NCBI RefSeq assembly: GCF_001647285.1
Contig: NZ_LRML01000003.1
Span: forward strand, 434,001-498,000
DNA length: 64,000 nucleotides
From: Rufibacter roseus
GTDB lineage: Bacteria; Bacteroidota; Bacteroidia; Cytophagales; Hymenobacteraceae
Direction of reading: 5' to 3'
The position numbers and the translations under genes were made by a program. Of this stretch, positions 9,314-18,704 are shown in pieces. The notes beneath the pieces are model-generated. The model ran no database searches. It was not told the origin of the DNA and saw nothing but the letters and a program-made list of their open reading frames with translations. Position 1 is the first letter of the stretch, and the number at the start of each line of letters is the position of its first letter.

Positions 9314-9547
9314 TCTTTCTTTATTTCCTTCCCCTTATAGCAGAAGTATAGGCAAATTACGGCACCATTTTGAGCATAACAAGTATTTATCTGCACTTTT
9401 TAAATACTTTTAACAGCTTAACCTATTAAATACGAAGATAAAGGAGTAAAGTTTTTTTCATTCAACCTCCTAAAGTAAGAGTTCACCAAAACCACAGCGG
9501 GAGCATTAGCAGAATATAATACTAGACCAACACCTTTCTGCAAAAAA
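9314..9547. other. Intergenic region without a detectable gene
   Basis: An A/T-rich spacer upstream of the STAS-like gene and downstream of the nadD terminator. No RNA gene, repeat or recognisable promoter was found by eye. Confidence 0.6.
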
Positions 9548-9593
9548 GGCGTGTTTTAGGCTTAGTTTTCAAAAACTAAGCCTAAAACACGCC
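9548..9593 (-). terminator. Perfect P1 palindrome, terminator after nadD
   Basis: This is the cleanest P1 copy: 22-bp perfect arms (core GTGTTTTAGGCTTAGTTTT) around a 2-nt loop. On the minus strand it is followed by TTTTTT, fitting a terminator of the gmk-nadD unit. Confidence 0.85.
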
Positions 9594-9629
9594 AGTAAAA
9601 AATGCTTAGACGCCGCCTCAGCTACACTA

Positions 9630-10208
9630 TTATAAATATAGCTTCTTTGCCTGTATATACTCTGCCACGGGCTCAGGCAAGAGGTAGCGGGTAGACTTTT
9701 CTTCTTTCAGAAGCCCCCTAATAAACGTAGCCGAAATGTCTAACAATGGCGCTGACACCACTTGTATCTTGGGGTGATTTTTTAGCCCTTCTGGTACTGG
9801 TGCGCTCCCCGGACGAGGGTACACCAACACTTCATGGTACTGCAGAATCTGCTCATAATTCTTCCATTTATGGAAGGTGGCCAGATTATCCTCGCCCATT
9901 ATAAGCGAAAACTGATAGCTGGGGTACTGCTCCTGCAAATAGGTAAGCGTGTCTATAGTATAACTAGGCTTAGGCATCCGGAACTCTATGTCGGTCTCAC
10001 CCAAATCTGGATTATCGGCAATAGCCAGGCGCACCATGTGCAGGCGGTCATACTCGTGCAGCAGGCTATTGCTGGGCTTGAACGGGTTCTGCGGACTCAC
10101 TACCAGCCATACTGTATCTACGTTGGCATTGGTGGCCATGTAATTGGCCAGAATCAGGTGCCCTATATGTATAGGATTAAAGGAGCCGAACAGCAACCCT
10201 ACCCGCAT
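9630..10208 (-). CDS. nadD: Nicotinate-nucleotide adenylyltransferase
   Basis: This 192-residue enzyme makes deamido-NAD from nicotinate mononucleotide and ATP in NAD biosynthesis. The nucleotidyltransferase signature GSFNPIHIGHL is at residues 8-18 (HxGH) and the C-terminal ISATFIRGLLKE matches the second motif (ISST.IR). It begins 2 bp after the gmk stop, so the two are almost certainly co-transcribed. Confidence 0.95.
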   Translation of the reverse strand: MRVGLLFGSFNPIHIGHLILANYMATNANVDTVWLVVSPQNPFKPSNSLLHEYDRLHMVRLAIADNPDLGETDIEFRMPKPSYTIDTLTYLQEQYPSYQFSLIMGEDNLATFHKWKNYEQILQYHEVLVYPRPGSAPVPEGLKNHPKIQVVSAPLLDISATFIRGLLKEEKSTRYLLPEPVAEYIQAKKLYL

Positions 10209-10210
10209 GG

Positions 10211-10795
10211 CTACGCTATAGTATCTTCTTGGGAAATAAAGTCGCGCACCAGTTTCTCGGCTTTGGCGAATGCATCCTCCAGGTTCTCGTTCACAATTAC
10301 TTCGTCAAACTTATCTTCAAAGCTCAGCTCAAACTTAGCTTTGAAGATACGGCTGGAAATGCTGGATGCAGAATCGGTATTACGGGCCACCAGGCGCTTT
10401 GATAGTTCTTCAATAGAAGGAGGCTTTACAAACACAGCCAAGGCACGATCTTTGTAAAAATTTTTCACGCTCAAGCCGCCTTTTACATCTACATCTAGAA
10501 TGGCGTGCTTGCCGGATGCCCAGATACGCTCTATTTCAGATTTTAGAGTTCCGTAAAAAGCGCCCTCATACACCTCTTCCCATTCCACAAACTCATCGTT
10601 GTCTATTTTCTCGCGAAACTCGTCTGGGGTGATGAAGTAATAATCTTTCCCGTTTACCTCGGTGCGGCCACGGCGGTCGCGGGTGCAGGCAGAGATAGAG
10701 AAACTTAATTCAGGGAGTATACTTACTAAATGGCGTACAATTGTAGTCTTGCCGGCTCCGGAGGGAGCCGAAAAAATAATAATTTTACCTTGCAT
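10211..10795 (-). CDS. gmk: Guanylate kinase
   Basis: This 194-residue enzyme phosphorylates GMP to GDP. The P-loop SAPSGAGKT is at residues 9-17; the GMP-binding region includes TRDRRGRTEVNGKDYYF, and DVDVKGGLSVK follows. It lies between the anti-sigma gene (24 bp upstream) and nadD (2 bp downstream), suggesting one transcript headed by the sigma factor gene. Confidence 0.96.
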   Translation of the reverse strand: MQGKIIIFSAPSGAGKTTIVRHLVSILPELSFSISACTRDRRGRTEVNGKDYYFITPDEFREKIDNDEFVEWEEVYEGAFYGTLKSEIERIWASGKHAILDVDVKGGLSVKNFYKDRALAVFVKPPSIEELSKRLVARNTDSASSISSRIFKAKFELSFEDKFDEVIVNENLEDAFAKAEKLVRDFISQEDTIA

Positions 10796-10819
10796 CCTGC
10801 GTAGGGAAGCTTAGCCGGA

Positions 10820-11107
10820 CTAAGCTGTTTGGTGGATCTTTGATTTGATGGTTTCTACCAAATTGGTAGGGGCACCAGGCCGCGGGAGAGACGCGTTTAG
10901 GAATTTCACGAACAGTTGCTGTTGGTCTATGCTTTCAAAGCAAGGAGAGCATTCATCAGCCTGCTCAGCCAGAAAGGCCTCTTCTTCTTGTGTGGCTTTG
11001 CCTTTTAGCCACTTTTCAAAGGTATCAACTACCTTTTCACAATCTGGTTCGTGGCTTTCTTCAGAAGAGACACCTCCCATTAATTCGTCTGTAACTTTTG
11101 TTGCCAT
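10820..11107 (-). CDS. Putative zinc-type anti-sigma factor
   Basis: This 95-residue soluble protein has His19-x3-Cys23 and Cys53-x2-Cys56, which can form a zinc site like that of ZAS anti-sigma factors. It follows the ECF sigma gene by 11 bp, the normal position for the cognate regulator. There is no membrane segment, so a soluble redox- or stress-sensing regulator is more likely than a membrane sensor. Function is inferred from cysteine spacing and context. Confidence 0.75.
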   Translation of the reverse strand: MATKVTDELMGGVSSEESHEPDCEKVVDTFEKWLKGKATQEEEAFLAEQADECSPCFESIDQQQLFVKFLNASLPRPGAPTNLVETIKSKIHQTA

Positions 11108-11118
11108 TTTATTTCTAA

Positions 11119-11715
11119 TTAGCTATTGTATCCCATTGACTTAGCATATTTCTCTAACTTCTCCTTCAGGAAGTGCCGCGCCCGGTGCAATCGGCTCCGT
11201 ACCGTACCAATAGGAATGTCCAAGATTTTGGCCATCTCTTCATAGGTAAAACCCTCTAAATCGCAGAGGATAATCACGGTTCGGAAGTCAACCGGCAAAG
11301 AGTTCAACGCTCCGGCCACTTCATCTCCAATCAGGTCCTGCACGCTCTCCATGCGCAGGTCGGTGGTGCCGCCAGAGCTGTCTCCCTCAGCATCCACGTC
11401 TTCAGAATTATAGTAACCCTCTACCTCAGAGTAGTCTACTTTGGCAGGTTGTTTACTTTTTTTCCGGAAGTCGTTTATGAACGAGTTCTTTAGGATGCGG
11501 AACAGCCACGCCTTGGCATTAGTTCCGGGTTCGAAATAATCAAAGAAACGATATGCCTTTAAGTAGGTCTCCTGTACCAGGTCATTGGCATCATCTTCAT
11601 CTAGGGTAAGTCTGAAGGCGAAGTTGTAGAGAGGCGAAATAACAGGCATCAGCTCCGCCTCAAAGCGGGCATCTTTTTCCTCTTTACTCATTGAATTGGC
11701 TCTCTGTTCGCTCAT
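11119..11715 (-). CDS. ECF-type RNA polymerase sigma factor
   Basis: From the ATG at 11713-11715 the product is 198 residues. Region 2 includes LYNFAFRLTLDEDDANDLVQ and AWLFRILKNSFINDFRK; region 4 is GFTYEEMAKILDIPIGTVRS followed by RLHRARHFLKEKL. An acidic linker of about 45 residues separates the two. It heads a unit with a cysteine-type anti-sigma gene and gmk-nadD. An upstream ATG at 11766 would add an unsupported tail. Confidence 0.93.
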   Translation of the reverse strand: MSEQRANSMSKEEKDARFEAELMPVISPLYNFAFRLTLDEDDANDLVQETYLKAYRFFDYFEPGTNAKAWLFRILKNSFINDFRKKSKQPAKVDYSEVEGYYNSEDVDAEGDSSGGTTDLRMESVQDLIGDEVAGALNSLPVDFRTVIILCDLEGFTYEEMAKILDIPIGTVRSRLHRARHFLKEKLEKYAKSMGYNS

Positions 11716-11936
11716 TTGACTTAATTTAGTACTTTTACAGCTATTAATAAAGGTACCTATACGCAAATATAGAAATTAAATATACATAGGTACATACGAA
11801 TATTCAGGCAGATGTTTACGTTTAATAGCCGCAAGGTAAAATAGTTTATTTTTTACTATCATCTATTTTAGCTGTAACTTGCTGTTTTAAACTTATTTCC
11901 GCAATTTAGAATACAATAATTCCTCCGCCATAGTTT

Positions 11937-12740
11937 ATGCAGAAAGTTAGTGCTGTTTTGATTACGTTGAATGCAGGGGATAGACTGGAGGCAACTTTAA
12001 ATGCGCTTACTTGGTGCAATGAAATTGTAGTGGTTGATTCTGGCAGTACAGACAATACCATTGAAATTTGCGAACGCTTTAATTGCCGCATTTATCACAG
12101 AGATTTTGACCGGTACGGAAACCAGAAAAGATTCGCCGTTGAGTTAGCCAAAAACGACTGGGTACTTTCCGTTGACTCAGATGAGGTGGTGTCAGAAAAG
12201 TTGAAGAACGAAATTCAGCATGTTCTCCAGCAGAAAAAAGTGTCTCACGCTGGCTACTACGTAAGCATCCCGCTTATTTTCTTTGGTACCCGCATTAACT
12301 CTGAGGCCTCAAAAAAGTTCTTGCGCTTTTTCAATAAGCAATTTGGCAACTTTGATGATGCACTGGTACATGAAAAAGTACACCTTCATGGCACTATAGG
12401 AAAACTGAAAGGAGAAATGGTCCATTACAGCTACCGCGACATGGAAATGTTCTTCACTAAGTTTAACAAATACACCACGTTGGCGGCTGAGAACCTACGT
12501 CTGAAAAAGGCTTCTGTCGGTTTTGCCCATGTTATTTTAAAATGCCCCGCCACCTTCTTCAAAGTGTATTTTCTGAAAGGCTGTTTCTTGAATGGCATCC
12601 CAGGATTTCTGTGGGCATTCCTGTCTTCTATTTATCCGGTGATCAAATATGCCAAACTATGGGAGTTGAATCGGCAGCAACCACAAGTGGTAATTAAACC
12701 AATTCGGCAAGAAGTTTTGCTCGAAGAAAAGGAAGCGTGA
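11937..12740 (+). CDS. Glycosyltransferase family 2, WaaE/KdtX-like
   Basis: This 267-residue GT-A enzyme starts VSAVLITLNAGDRLEATLNA and carries VVVDSGSTDNT and the metal/nucleotide-binding DSDE (near residue 82). The pattern, including HRDFDRYGNQKRFAVE, matches LPS core glucosyltransferases of the WaaE/KdtX type, which add hexose to inner-core heptose in proteobacteria; the acceptor here is unknown. C-terminal hydrophobic stretches suggest membrane association. It heads a run of envelope glycosyltransferases. Confidence 0.88.
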   Translation: MQKVSAVLITLNAGDRLEATLNALTWCNEIVVVDSGSTDNTIEICERFNCRIYHRDFDRYGNQKRFAVELAKNDWVLSVDSDEVVSEKLKNEIQHVLQQKKVSHAGYYVSIPLIFFGTRINSEASKKFLRFFNKQFGNFDDALVHEKVHLHGTIGKLKGEMVHYSYRDMEMFFTKFNKYTTLAAENLRLKKASVGFAHVILKCPATFFKVYFLKGCFLNGIPGFLWAFLSSIYPVIKYAKLWELNRQQPQVVIKPIRQEVLLEEKEA

Positions 12741-12844
12741 TCCTCCTTAAAAAAAGGAGATTTACATTTGCCAGCTAAGTTCAGGCTCTACACCTTTTGG
12801 TTAATTCACCCTAAGTTCCTGCAGTTCAACCCACCCATTGAAAC

Positions 12845-13762
12845 ATGACCTCTTCTTTACCTGCTCCCCCTCTTGTATCTGTGGTTATGTGCATTTACAA
12901 TGGTGAACGTTTTCTAAAAGATCAAATAGATTCTATTCTGCAGCAGACCTACACCAATATTGAGCTGGTATGTGTAGATGATCAGTCAACTGACCGCAGT
13001 GTAGCAATTATTCAGGAGTATCAAAGACAAGACTCAAGGGTAAAGCTTTTTGAGAACGAACGCAATTTAGGCTTCAACAAAAACTTTGAACGAGGGTTTT
13101 CACTGTGTACAGGAGAGTTTATTGCCATCAGCGATCAAGATGATGTTTGGCATTCTCACAAAATAGAAGATTTAATCTTTTACATAGGGAATAGTCTGCT
13201 TGTCTACAGCAATTCTGAGTTGATTGATGAGGATGGCAAAAAACTTCATCAAAATCTGGAATCAAGTATAAAGCATGTGCATGACCCTTCTTACAAGGGT
13301 TTCTTGGAATATAATTTTGTCACCGGCCATACGTGTCTATTTAAAAGAGAGCTACTCCAGTATATTACTCCCATTCCTAAGAATGTACTTTATTATGATT
13401 GGTGGATTGGCTTTACTGCTGCATATGTTGGAAAGGTTTTTTATTTAGATAAAATACTTACCCAGTACAGGTTACATTCTAACTCAGTAATCCAGAAATT
13501 AAAGAGTTCACATACAGACAAAGAAACCGAAAAGGGAAAAAGATACGCCCAAGCACTCTCCTTTGCTGAGGCTGACTTTGTGAAACCTAAAGACAAAAAA
13601 GAAATACTTAACTTTTTAAGAATAAAGCTGAATGCATCTAAAGATCTATTTAGCTCTACAAACTGCTATGTGCATCTCTTAAAAAACCACCGGCAGTATT
13701 ATCCTTGGTACAAGAAAAGCTTTATTAGTAAACTTAATTTTATTAGAAGGCAATGTAAGTAA
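12845..13762 (+). CDS. Glycosyltransferase family 2
   Basis: This 305-residue GT-A protein begins with VSVVMCIYNGERFLKDQIDS, followed by CVDDQSTDRS and DQDDVWHSHK, the classic family 2 donor-binding motifs. The layout resembles rhamnosyl- or glucosyltransferases of O-antigen and exopolysaccharide clusters. Base composition falls toward the 3' end (13400-13760 is A/T-rich), as often seen in polysaccharide genes. The sugar specificity is not predictable. Confidence 0.87.
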   Translation: MTSSLPAPPLVSVVMCIYNGERFLKDQIDSILQQTYTNIELVCVDDQSTDRSVAIIQEYQRQDSRVKLFENERNLGFNKNFERGFSLCTGEFIAISDQDDVWHSHKIEDLIFYIGNSLLVYSNSELIDEDGKKLHQNLESSIKHVHDPSYKGFLEYNFVTGHTCLFKRELLQYITPIPKNVLYYDWWIGFTAAYVGKVFYLDKILTQYRLHSNSVIQKLKSSHTDKETEKGKRYAQALSFAEADFVKPKDKKEILNFLRIKLNASKDLFSSTNCYVHLLKNHRQYYPWYKKSFISKLNFIRRQCK

Positions 13763-13880
13763 ATCTATCTCAAGCTAACGTGCCAACAACCTTACACCTG
13801 TACCCTACCAAACATTTTGAAAGGCCTCTACTTTGAACAGCTAAGTAGGTCTGATAATAAAATCAATCATATAAGTACTA

Positions 13881-14711
13881 ATGCCTGCCAAACATCTTAA
13901 AACCTCACTTATCATATCTACTTATAATTGGCCAAACGCTCTTGAAGTTTGCCTTAAGAGCGTATTGAACCAAGAGAGGTTGCCGGACGAAGTGATTGTA
14001 GCAGATGATGGATCCAAAACGGAGACCCTTCAGCTTATTGAAAAGTATAAAAAGGATTTTCCTGTTCCTTTAAAACATGTGTGGCACGAAGACAATGGTT
14101 TTCGACTATCAACCATTCGTAACAAAGCTATTCTGGTAGCGGAATTCGAATACATAATTCAAATAGATGGAGACTTGATTCTTCACCCTTCCTTCATAAA
14201 GGACCACCTTCGATTAGCCACCCCACAAAGATTTGTTTCTGGCAGCAGGCTTTTGTTGCCCCCTGCTTATTCAGAAAAGATATTAGGTCAGAGAACAATA
14301 CCTCCGTATTTAGATCTGTTAATGAACGGGAGCAGCCGCTTAAATGCCATCAGAGTCCCTACCCTTACCAAGTTACTGGCCCCTCATTACAAAAAGAGAA
14401 ATAAGTTTTACGTTAAAGGGTGCAACATGGCATTCTGGCGGAAAGACCTTCTGGAAGTCAATGGCTATAATGAAAATATTACAGGATGGGGCAAGGAAGA
14501 CAGTGAACTTGCAGTTAGGCTTATCAATAATGGAGTAAAGCGCCTATTCATTAAATTTGGGGGAATCTGTTATCATCTCTATCACAGAGAAGCTTCCAAA
14601 GCTAGGCATGATTTGAACGAAAACATTTTACAAAGCACTATTGACTCTGGTATCACAAGGTGTGACAAGGGCATAGACCAATATGAGGTTGAAAGTATAA
14701 CCGTCCTTTAG
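13881..14711 (+). CDS. Glycosyltransferase family 2 with galactosyltransferase-type C-terminus
   Basis: This 276-residue protein has SLIISTYNWPNALEVCLKSV and VADDGSKTETLQ at the N-terminus, the metal site QIDGDLI, and a C-terminal GWGKEDSELAVRLINNG. That last motif (GW..ED.E) is typical of the Glyco_transf_7C domain of chondroitin-polymerase-like and GalNAc/Gal transferases. It is the third consecutive plus-strand transferase. Confidence 0.88.
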   Translation: MPAKHLKTSLIISTYNWPNALEVCLKSVLNQERLPDEVIVADDGSKTETLQLIEKYKKDFPVPLKHVWHEDNGFRLSTIRNKAILVAEFEYIIQIDGDLILHPSFIKDHLRLATPQRFVSGSRLLLPPAYSEKILGQRTIPPYLDLLMNGSSRLNAIRVPTLTKLLAPHYKKRNKFYVKGCNMAFWRKDLLEVNGYNENITGWGKEDSELAVRLINNGVKRLFIKFGGICYHLYHREASKARHDLNENILQSTIDSGITRCDKGIDQYEVESITVL

Positions 14712-14824
14712 GCCTCCTTCAACCAAGACAATATCAACCCAAGAGCTAAATAACTCTTATTGTAAATTAGAAGACCAGATTTCAAATTCTATTTGAGCTG
14801 GAATTGAGGTTTACTTTTAAGATA

Positions 14825-15703
14825 TTATTTAACTCTAGTGTAATTCTTATACTCAAATGGTCTGTAGCCAATTACGTCTTCCACCCACTGCAGCACCTTT
14901 CTCCTAAAGCTAGTCTTCTTCTGTAAGTCTACTGGATCAAACGAAAACTTCCAGTTACTCCTTGCCACTCTTGGCTGAAAAACAGCAGGATGAGAACCAG
15001 TAAAATGCATCAACCTGTCGGCATTGCCATAATCAAACTCATCTGACTCAGGCATTTCTTTTTCTATCCACTCATCAGATTGATAGTGTTTATAGAAATT
15101 TCTGATTTTACTGTTCAACCCCTTAGGTGGCTTTACCCAGCCATAGTGGTGTATGTAAACATCAATAAGTTTGGCGTTGATCTTGCGGTCATTTATTCTA
15201 AAACCCTGAGCGTCTTTGTAGGAATGAACTCCTGGCAAATGTTTTAGTACCCTAATTTCACGTCTGTACCACCTTCTTGACACTGCGTAGTAATCATAAG
15301 AGCCATAAAAGTGCCTGTACTTAAATAAAAGTCCTTCTATCTGGGGGTCTTTTAAACACTCCTCCATCTCCTTTTTAATAGTATCTAAGTACTGCTCGTG
15401 CACACATTCATCTCCCTGAATGTAGAAAGCCCAGTCTACGTCGTCTGAAATGGCGGCATAGGCTTTGTCTGTTTCAAGCGCAAATACCTGTCCGCCTTCA
15501 CGCAAAGAATCATCCCAAACAGTTTCAATGATCTTGATTTTTGGAGAATCTATAGACTGAAGCAGTTCCAGAGTAGTGTCTTCTGAATTACCGTGGGCAA
15601 CAATAAACTCATCGCAAAGGGGCAAAATGGAGGTGATAGCCTCTACAATGGGATAATCGTTTTTTACCGCATTTCTGATAAAGGTAAAACCGGCAACTTT
15701 CAT
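14825..15703 (-). CDS. Glycosyltransferase family 2-like protein
   Basis: This 292-residue protein begins MKVAGFTFIRNAVKNDYPIV, with HGNSEDTTLEL and QGDECVHEQY in the places of the nucleotide-binding and DxD motifs of GT-A enzymes. The QGDE form of the DxD motif is characteristic of a subgroup of family 2. It is convergent with the preceding transferase. Acceptor and sugar are unknown; a role in envelope polysaccharide or glycolipid is inferred from context. Confidence 0.78.
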   Translation of the reverse strand: MKVAGFTFIRNAVKNDYPIVEAITSILPLCDEFIVAHGNSEDTTLELLQSIDSPKIKIIETVWDDSLREGGQVFALETDKAYAAISDDVDWAFYIQGDECVHEQYLDTIKKEMEECLKDPQIEGLLFKYRHFYGSYDYYAVSRRWYRREIRVLKHLPGVHSYKDAQGFRINDRKINAKLIDVYIHHYGWVKPPKGLNSKIRNFYKHYQSDEWIEKEMPESDEFDYGNADRLMHFTGSHPAVFQPRVARSNWKFSFDPVDLQKKTSFRRKVLQWVEDVIGYRPFEYKNYTRVK

Positions 15704-15836
15704 GCGCTATGAGATCTGATTAAATTCCTATAAAAATGAAAGATAAAGGTACTGCTTTCTTTTCTCCTGACAAGTTACGCACCATCCAGAAAGACATCTT
15801 CAAATTGTGAAAAGCACCAATATTTTCAGGTCTTGT

Positions 15837-15874
15837 GCTTTAGGGCTGTTTTTCAAAAACTATCCCTTAAACAG
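15837..15874. repeat. P1 palindrome, imperfect copy
   Basis: GCTTTAGGGCTGTTTTTC followed by AAAAACTATCCCTTAAAC. The left arm is near consensus and the right arm is diverged. It lies between a glycosyltransferase start and the acyltransferase stop. Confidence 0.55.
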
Positions 15875-15929
15875 GAAGCTTAGTGAGCCTAAGAACTGCA
15901 CTAATTTAACCTACAGTTTTGTCAGGTAC

Positions 15930-16823
15930 TTACTGTGGCCGCTGGTGCTTCCAGCGCTTATGAGACCAAAGGTAATCTGCAGGATTCTGCTCAATCCACA
16001 CCTCTAGTTTTCGGGCAAAGGCCTCGGTAAGCGGAAAGTGGTCAATATTCTCACCGTCCACAGGCGGCGGAAGCAGTTCCTGAAACTCCACTTCATAATA
16101 GCCACGGCCTACGTGCCGCATACCGGCAAAGAAAGTAGGATAGCCAAAAGAGGTTCTCATTTTCTCTGCCCCTACATAAAAGGGAGTATCCTGGTGAAGA
16201 AAGTTAGTCCAGAACTGGATAAGCTTGAAGGGCGGTACTTGGTCAGACAGCAACGTGAGAATACGGGTTTGTCCACGGTGGCGCAGCATGTGCCGCAGCG
16301 TTTCTTTCATGGGTACCAACGTAATGCCAAACCGGCTACGGAGGTGGTACATGAAAGCTTCAAAAAACGGGCTAGCCAATGGCTTGTATACTCCGTCTAT
16401 TGGGTACGGGAACATGGCATTCCCCGCCGCTGACATAAATTCCCAGTTACCTAAATGAGCTCCCAAAGCCATTACGGGCTTTCCCTGTTCTAGATAGCTG
16501 TCTATGGTTTCACGGTTTTTCAGGGTTACCCGCTTCGCCAATTCTTCCGGTGTAAGCGAAACCAACTTCAAGGTTTCCACAATAATATCTGCCAGATTCC
16601 GGAAGAATTGTTTTTCTATGGCCCGGCGTTCAGATATAGTTTTGCCTGGAAAGGCACGCTCTAAATTCTGGCGCACTACCTTTTTTCGGTACCCCACCAC
16701 CCTATATACCACCAGGTACAGGAAATCTGAGAAAACGTAAAGTACCGGAAACGGAAGTAATGAAATACCTTTCAGCAACCACCATAACGGCAGTTGAATT
16801 GGCCGCAGGTTAGGCCTTGACAT
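15930..16823 (-). CDS. Lysophospholipid acyltransferase family protein (LpxL/HtrB-like lipid A acyltransferase)
   Basis: This 297-residue protein has an N-terminal membrane segment (LLKGISLLPFPVLYVFSDFL) and the acyltransferase active site H-x4-E in LGAHLGNWEF. The family adds secondary acyl chains to lipid A; in Bacteroidota such single genes act in lipid A or related lipid acylation. It ends near the glycosyltransferase group, consistent with an envelope role. The exact lipid acceptor is not known. Confidence 0.88.
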   Translation of the reverse strand: MSRPNLRPIQLPLWWLLKGISLLPFPVLYVFSDFLYLVVYRVVGYRKKVVRQNLERAFPGKTISERRAIEKQFFRNLADIIVETLKLVSLTPEELAKRVTLKNRETIDSYLEQGKPVMALGAHLGNWEFMSAAGNAMFPYPIDGVYKPLASPFFEAFMYHLRSRFGITLVPMKETLRHMLRHRGQTRILTLLSDQVPPFKLIQFWTNFLHQDTPFYVGAEKMRTSFGYPTFFAGMRHVGRGYYEVEFQELLPPPVDGENIDHFPLTEAFARKLEVWIEQNPADYLWSHKRWKHQRPQ

Positions 16824-17084
16824 ATGGTGATGAGGTGGCTTTTTGATGTCTTTTGAAAATATAGGCCAAAAACGCTGTTATGCCTCAGGCCCCTGTGAAG
16901 ATCTAGCCCCTAATTTACTCATTTCCCTCTTTTCAACCATGCATGCGGAGTAATTACCTTTTTTAAGCAAGCCACTACTCATAGGTTATCAAAAGATTTG
17001 AAAGAAGATAAGTTTTAACAGATACCCTAATTGTCGCCCCTTTTCCCTCAGTAGAAATATAATCAACACCGCTCTACCCTTACA
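16824..17084. other. Intergenic region without a detectable gene
   Basis: About 260 bp between the acyltransferase start and the ahcY terminator. No ORF, RNA or repeat was identified by eye. Confidence 0.55.
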
Positions 17085-17123
17085 AAAAAACGCCCGGCCT
17101 CTTTATAGAAGCCGGGCGTTTTT
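17085..17123 (-). terminator. Terminator after ahcY
   Basis: AAAAACGCCCGGC and GCCGGGCGTTTTT pair around a 13-nt loop, with T-rich flanks on the minus strand, 38 bp past the ahcY stop. Confidence 0.88.
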
Positions 17124-17160
17124 ATATTCATTCCCAGAAAACAGGCCGGAAACAGAAATA

Positions 17161-18468
17161 TTAGTAACGGTAGTATTCTGGTTTGAATGGGCCTTCCACC
17201 TCTACGCCAATGTAGGCAGCCTGCTCTGGAGAAAGCTCTTCCAATTCCACCCCAATTTTAGACAAGTGCAGACGTGCTACTTTCTCATCCAGGTGCTTAG
17301 GCAGAGTGTATACTTTGTTCTCGTAAGCCTCAGCATTCGTCCAAAGTTCAATCTGAGCCAAGGTCTGGTTAGAGAATGAGTTAGACATCACGAAAGACGG
17401 GTGGCCAGTGGCGCAACCTAAGTTCACCAATCTACCTTCGGCCAGAACGATGATGTCTTTGCCATCAATGGTGTACAGGTCAACCTGTGGCTTAACAGTA
17501 TCTTTCGTGTGGCCGTAGTTTTCGTTCAGCCAAGCCATGTCAATCTCATTGTCGAAGTGACCGATGTTGCAGACAATAGCTTTGTCTTTCATGGCTTTGA
17601 AGTGCTCAGCCCGGATTATGTTAAAGTTACCAGTAGCGGTTACCACAATATCAGCCTCCGGAATAGCGTTCTCCATTCTCTTAACGGCAAAGCCGTCCAT
17701 AGCAGCTTGCAGGGCGCAGATTGGGTCAATCTCCGTTACAATAACACGGGCACCGGCACCACGCAATGAAGCGGCAGAACCTTTTCCTACGTCACCATAG
17801 CCCGCCACAACAGCTACTTTACCAGCCATCATCACATCAGTGGCACGGCGGATAGCATCTACCAATGACTCTTTACAGCCGTATTTGTTGTCGAATTTAG
17901 ATTTGGTTACCGAGTCGTTCACGTTGATAGCCGGCATTAACAAGGTGCCATTTTTCATACGCTCGTACAGACGGTGCACACCCGTGGTAGTCTCTTCAGA
18001 CAGACCTTTGATGCCAGCGGCTAACTCAGGGTATTTATCAAACACCATGTTGGTCAGGTCACCACCGTCGTCCAGAATCATGTTCAATGGCTTGCGGTCT
18101 TCTCCGAAAAACAAAGTCTGCTCAATGCACCAGTCAAACTCCTCGGCGGTCATACCTTTCCAGGCATATACCGGAATACCGGCGGCGGCAATGGCAGCTG
18201 CGGCGTGGTCTTGGGTAGAGAAGATGTTGCAGGAAGACCAGGTTACCTCGGCACCAAGCGCTACCAATGTTTCAATCAAAACGGCAGTCTGGATAGTCAT
18301 GTGCAAGCAACCGGCAATACGGGCTCCCGCCAAAGGCTGGCTGGCACCGTACTCTTCCCGAATGGCCATCAAGCCCGGCATTTCGGCCTCAGCCAATTTA
18401 ATCTCTTTTCTTCCCCAATCGGCAAGGGAAATATCTTTTACTTTGTACTTCAAATACGTTTCTACCAT
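17161..18468 (-). CDS. ahcY: Adenosylhomocysteinase (S-adenosylhomocysteine hydrolase)
   Basis: This 435-residue NAD-dependent enzyme splits S-adenosylhomocysteine into adenosine and homocysteine, relieving product inhibition of methyltransferases. Visible motifs are the N-terminal [20 protein letters not shown], the NAD-binding [10 protein letters not shown] (near residue 222), and the C-terminal segment ending [10 protein letters not shown], as expected for the family. A good phylum-type promoter lies 27-57 bp upstream of the start. Confidence 0.98.
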   Translation of the reverse strand: MVETYLKYKVKDISLADWGRKEIKLAEAEMPGLMAIREEYGASQPLAGARIAGCLHMTIQTAVLIETLVALGAEVTWSSCNIFSTQDHAAAAIAAAGIPVYAWKGMTAEEFDWCIEQTLFFGEDRKPLNMILDDGGDLTNMVFDKYPELAAGIKGLSEETTTGVHRLYERMKNGTLLMPAINVNDSVTKSKFDNKYGCKESLVDAIRRATDVMMAGKVAVVAGYGDVGKGSAASLRGAGARVIVTEIDPICALQAAMDGFAVKRMENAIPEADIVVTATGNFNIIRAEHFKAMKDKAIVCNIGHFDNEIDMAWLNENYGHTKDTVKPQVDLYTIDGKDIIVLAEGRLVNLGCATGHPSFVMSNSFSNQTLAQIELWTNAEAYENKVYTLPKHLDEKVARLHLSKIGVELEELSPEQAAYIGVEVEGPFKPEYYRY

Positions 18469-18494
18469 TGTAGTTCAGCTTTTTATAGTAACCG

Positions 18495-18525
18495 CAAAGG
18501 TACGGAATAAGTTTATCATCATCAA
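18495..18525 (-). promoter_or_regulatory. Bacteroidota-type promoter of ahcY
   Basis: On the minus strand TTG (18523-18525) is followed after 20 nt by TACCTTTG (18495-18502), matching the -33/-7 consensus TTG-N19/20-TAnnTTTG. It sits about 27 bp upstream of the ahcY ATG. Confidence 0.7.
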
Positions 18526-18542
18526 CGGACTAGCTGATGTAC

Positions 18543-18578
18543 GTTATAGGCTTATTTTCTGAAAAACAGCCCCAAAAC
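18543..18578. repeat. P1 palindrome
   Basis: GTTATAGGCTTATTTTCT followed by GAAAAACAGCCCCAAAAC. It lies upstream of ahcY rather than at a gene end, so it is not a terminator of either neighbour. Confidence 0.7.
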
Positions 18579-18650
18579 GAGGCTTATTTTTGGTTGTTGG
18601 TTAGCAAAGTCGGTTTTACATTTACTTTGGAAAAAGGAGGCTAGATGCAG

Positions 18651-18697
18651 TAATTCCTAATTCCTAATTCCTAATTCCTAATTCCTAATTCCTAATT
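18651..18697. repeat. 7-bp tandem repeat (TAATTCC, 6.7 copies) directly before a start codon
   Basis: Six perfect TAATTCC units plus TAATT, ending 7 bp before the ATG at 18705. The same unit (5.7 copies) precedes the ATG at 37921. Confidence 0.95.
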
Positions 18698-18704
18698 AAA
18701 ATAA

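Noticed and set aside
12741-12844. Regulatory element between glycosyltransferase genes
   Set aside because: Only an A-rich run and no inverted repeat or promoter match could be seen.
18651-18697. CRISPR-like array
   Set aside because: Repeat units are 7 bp with no spacers, so this is a simple tandem repeat. No Cas genes are present in the window.
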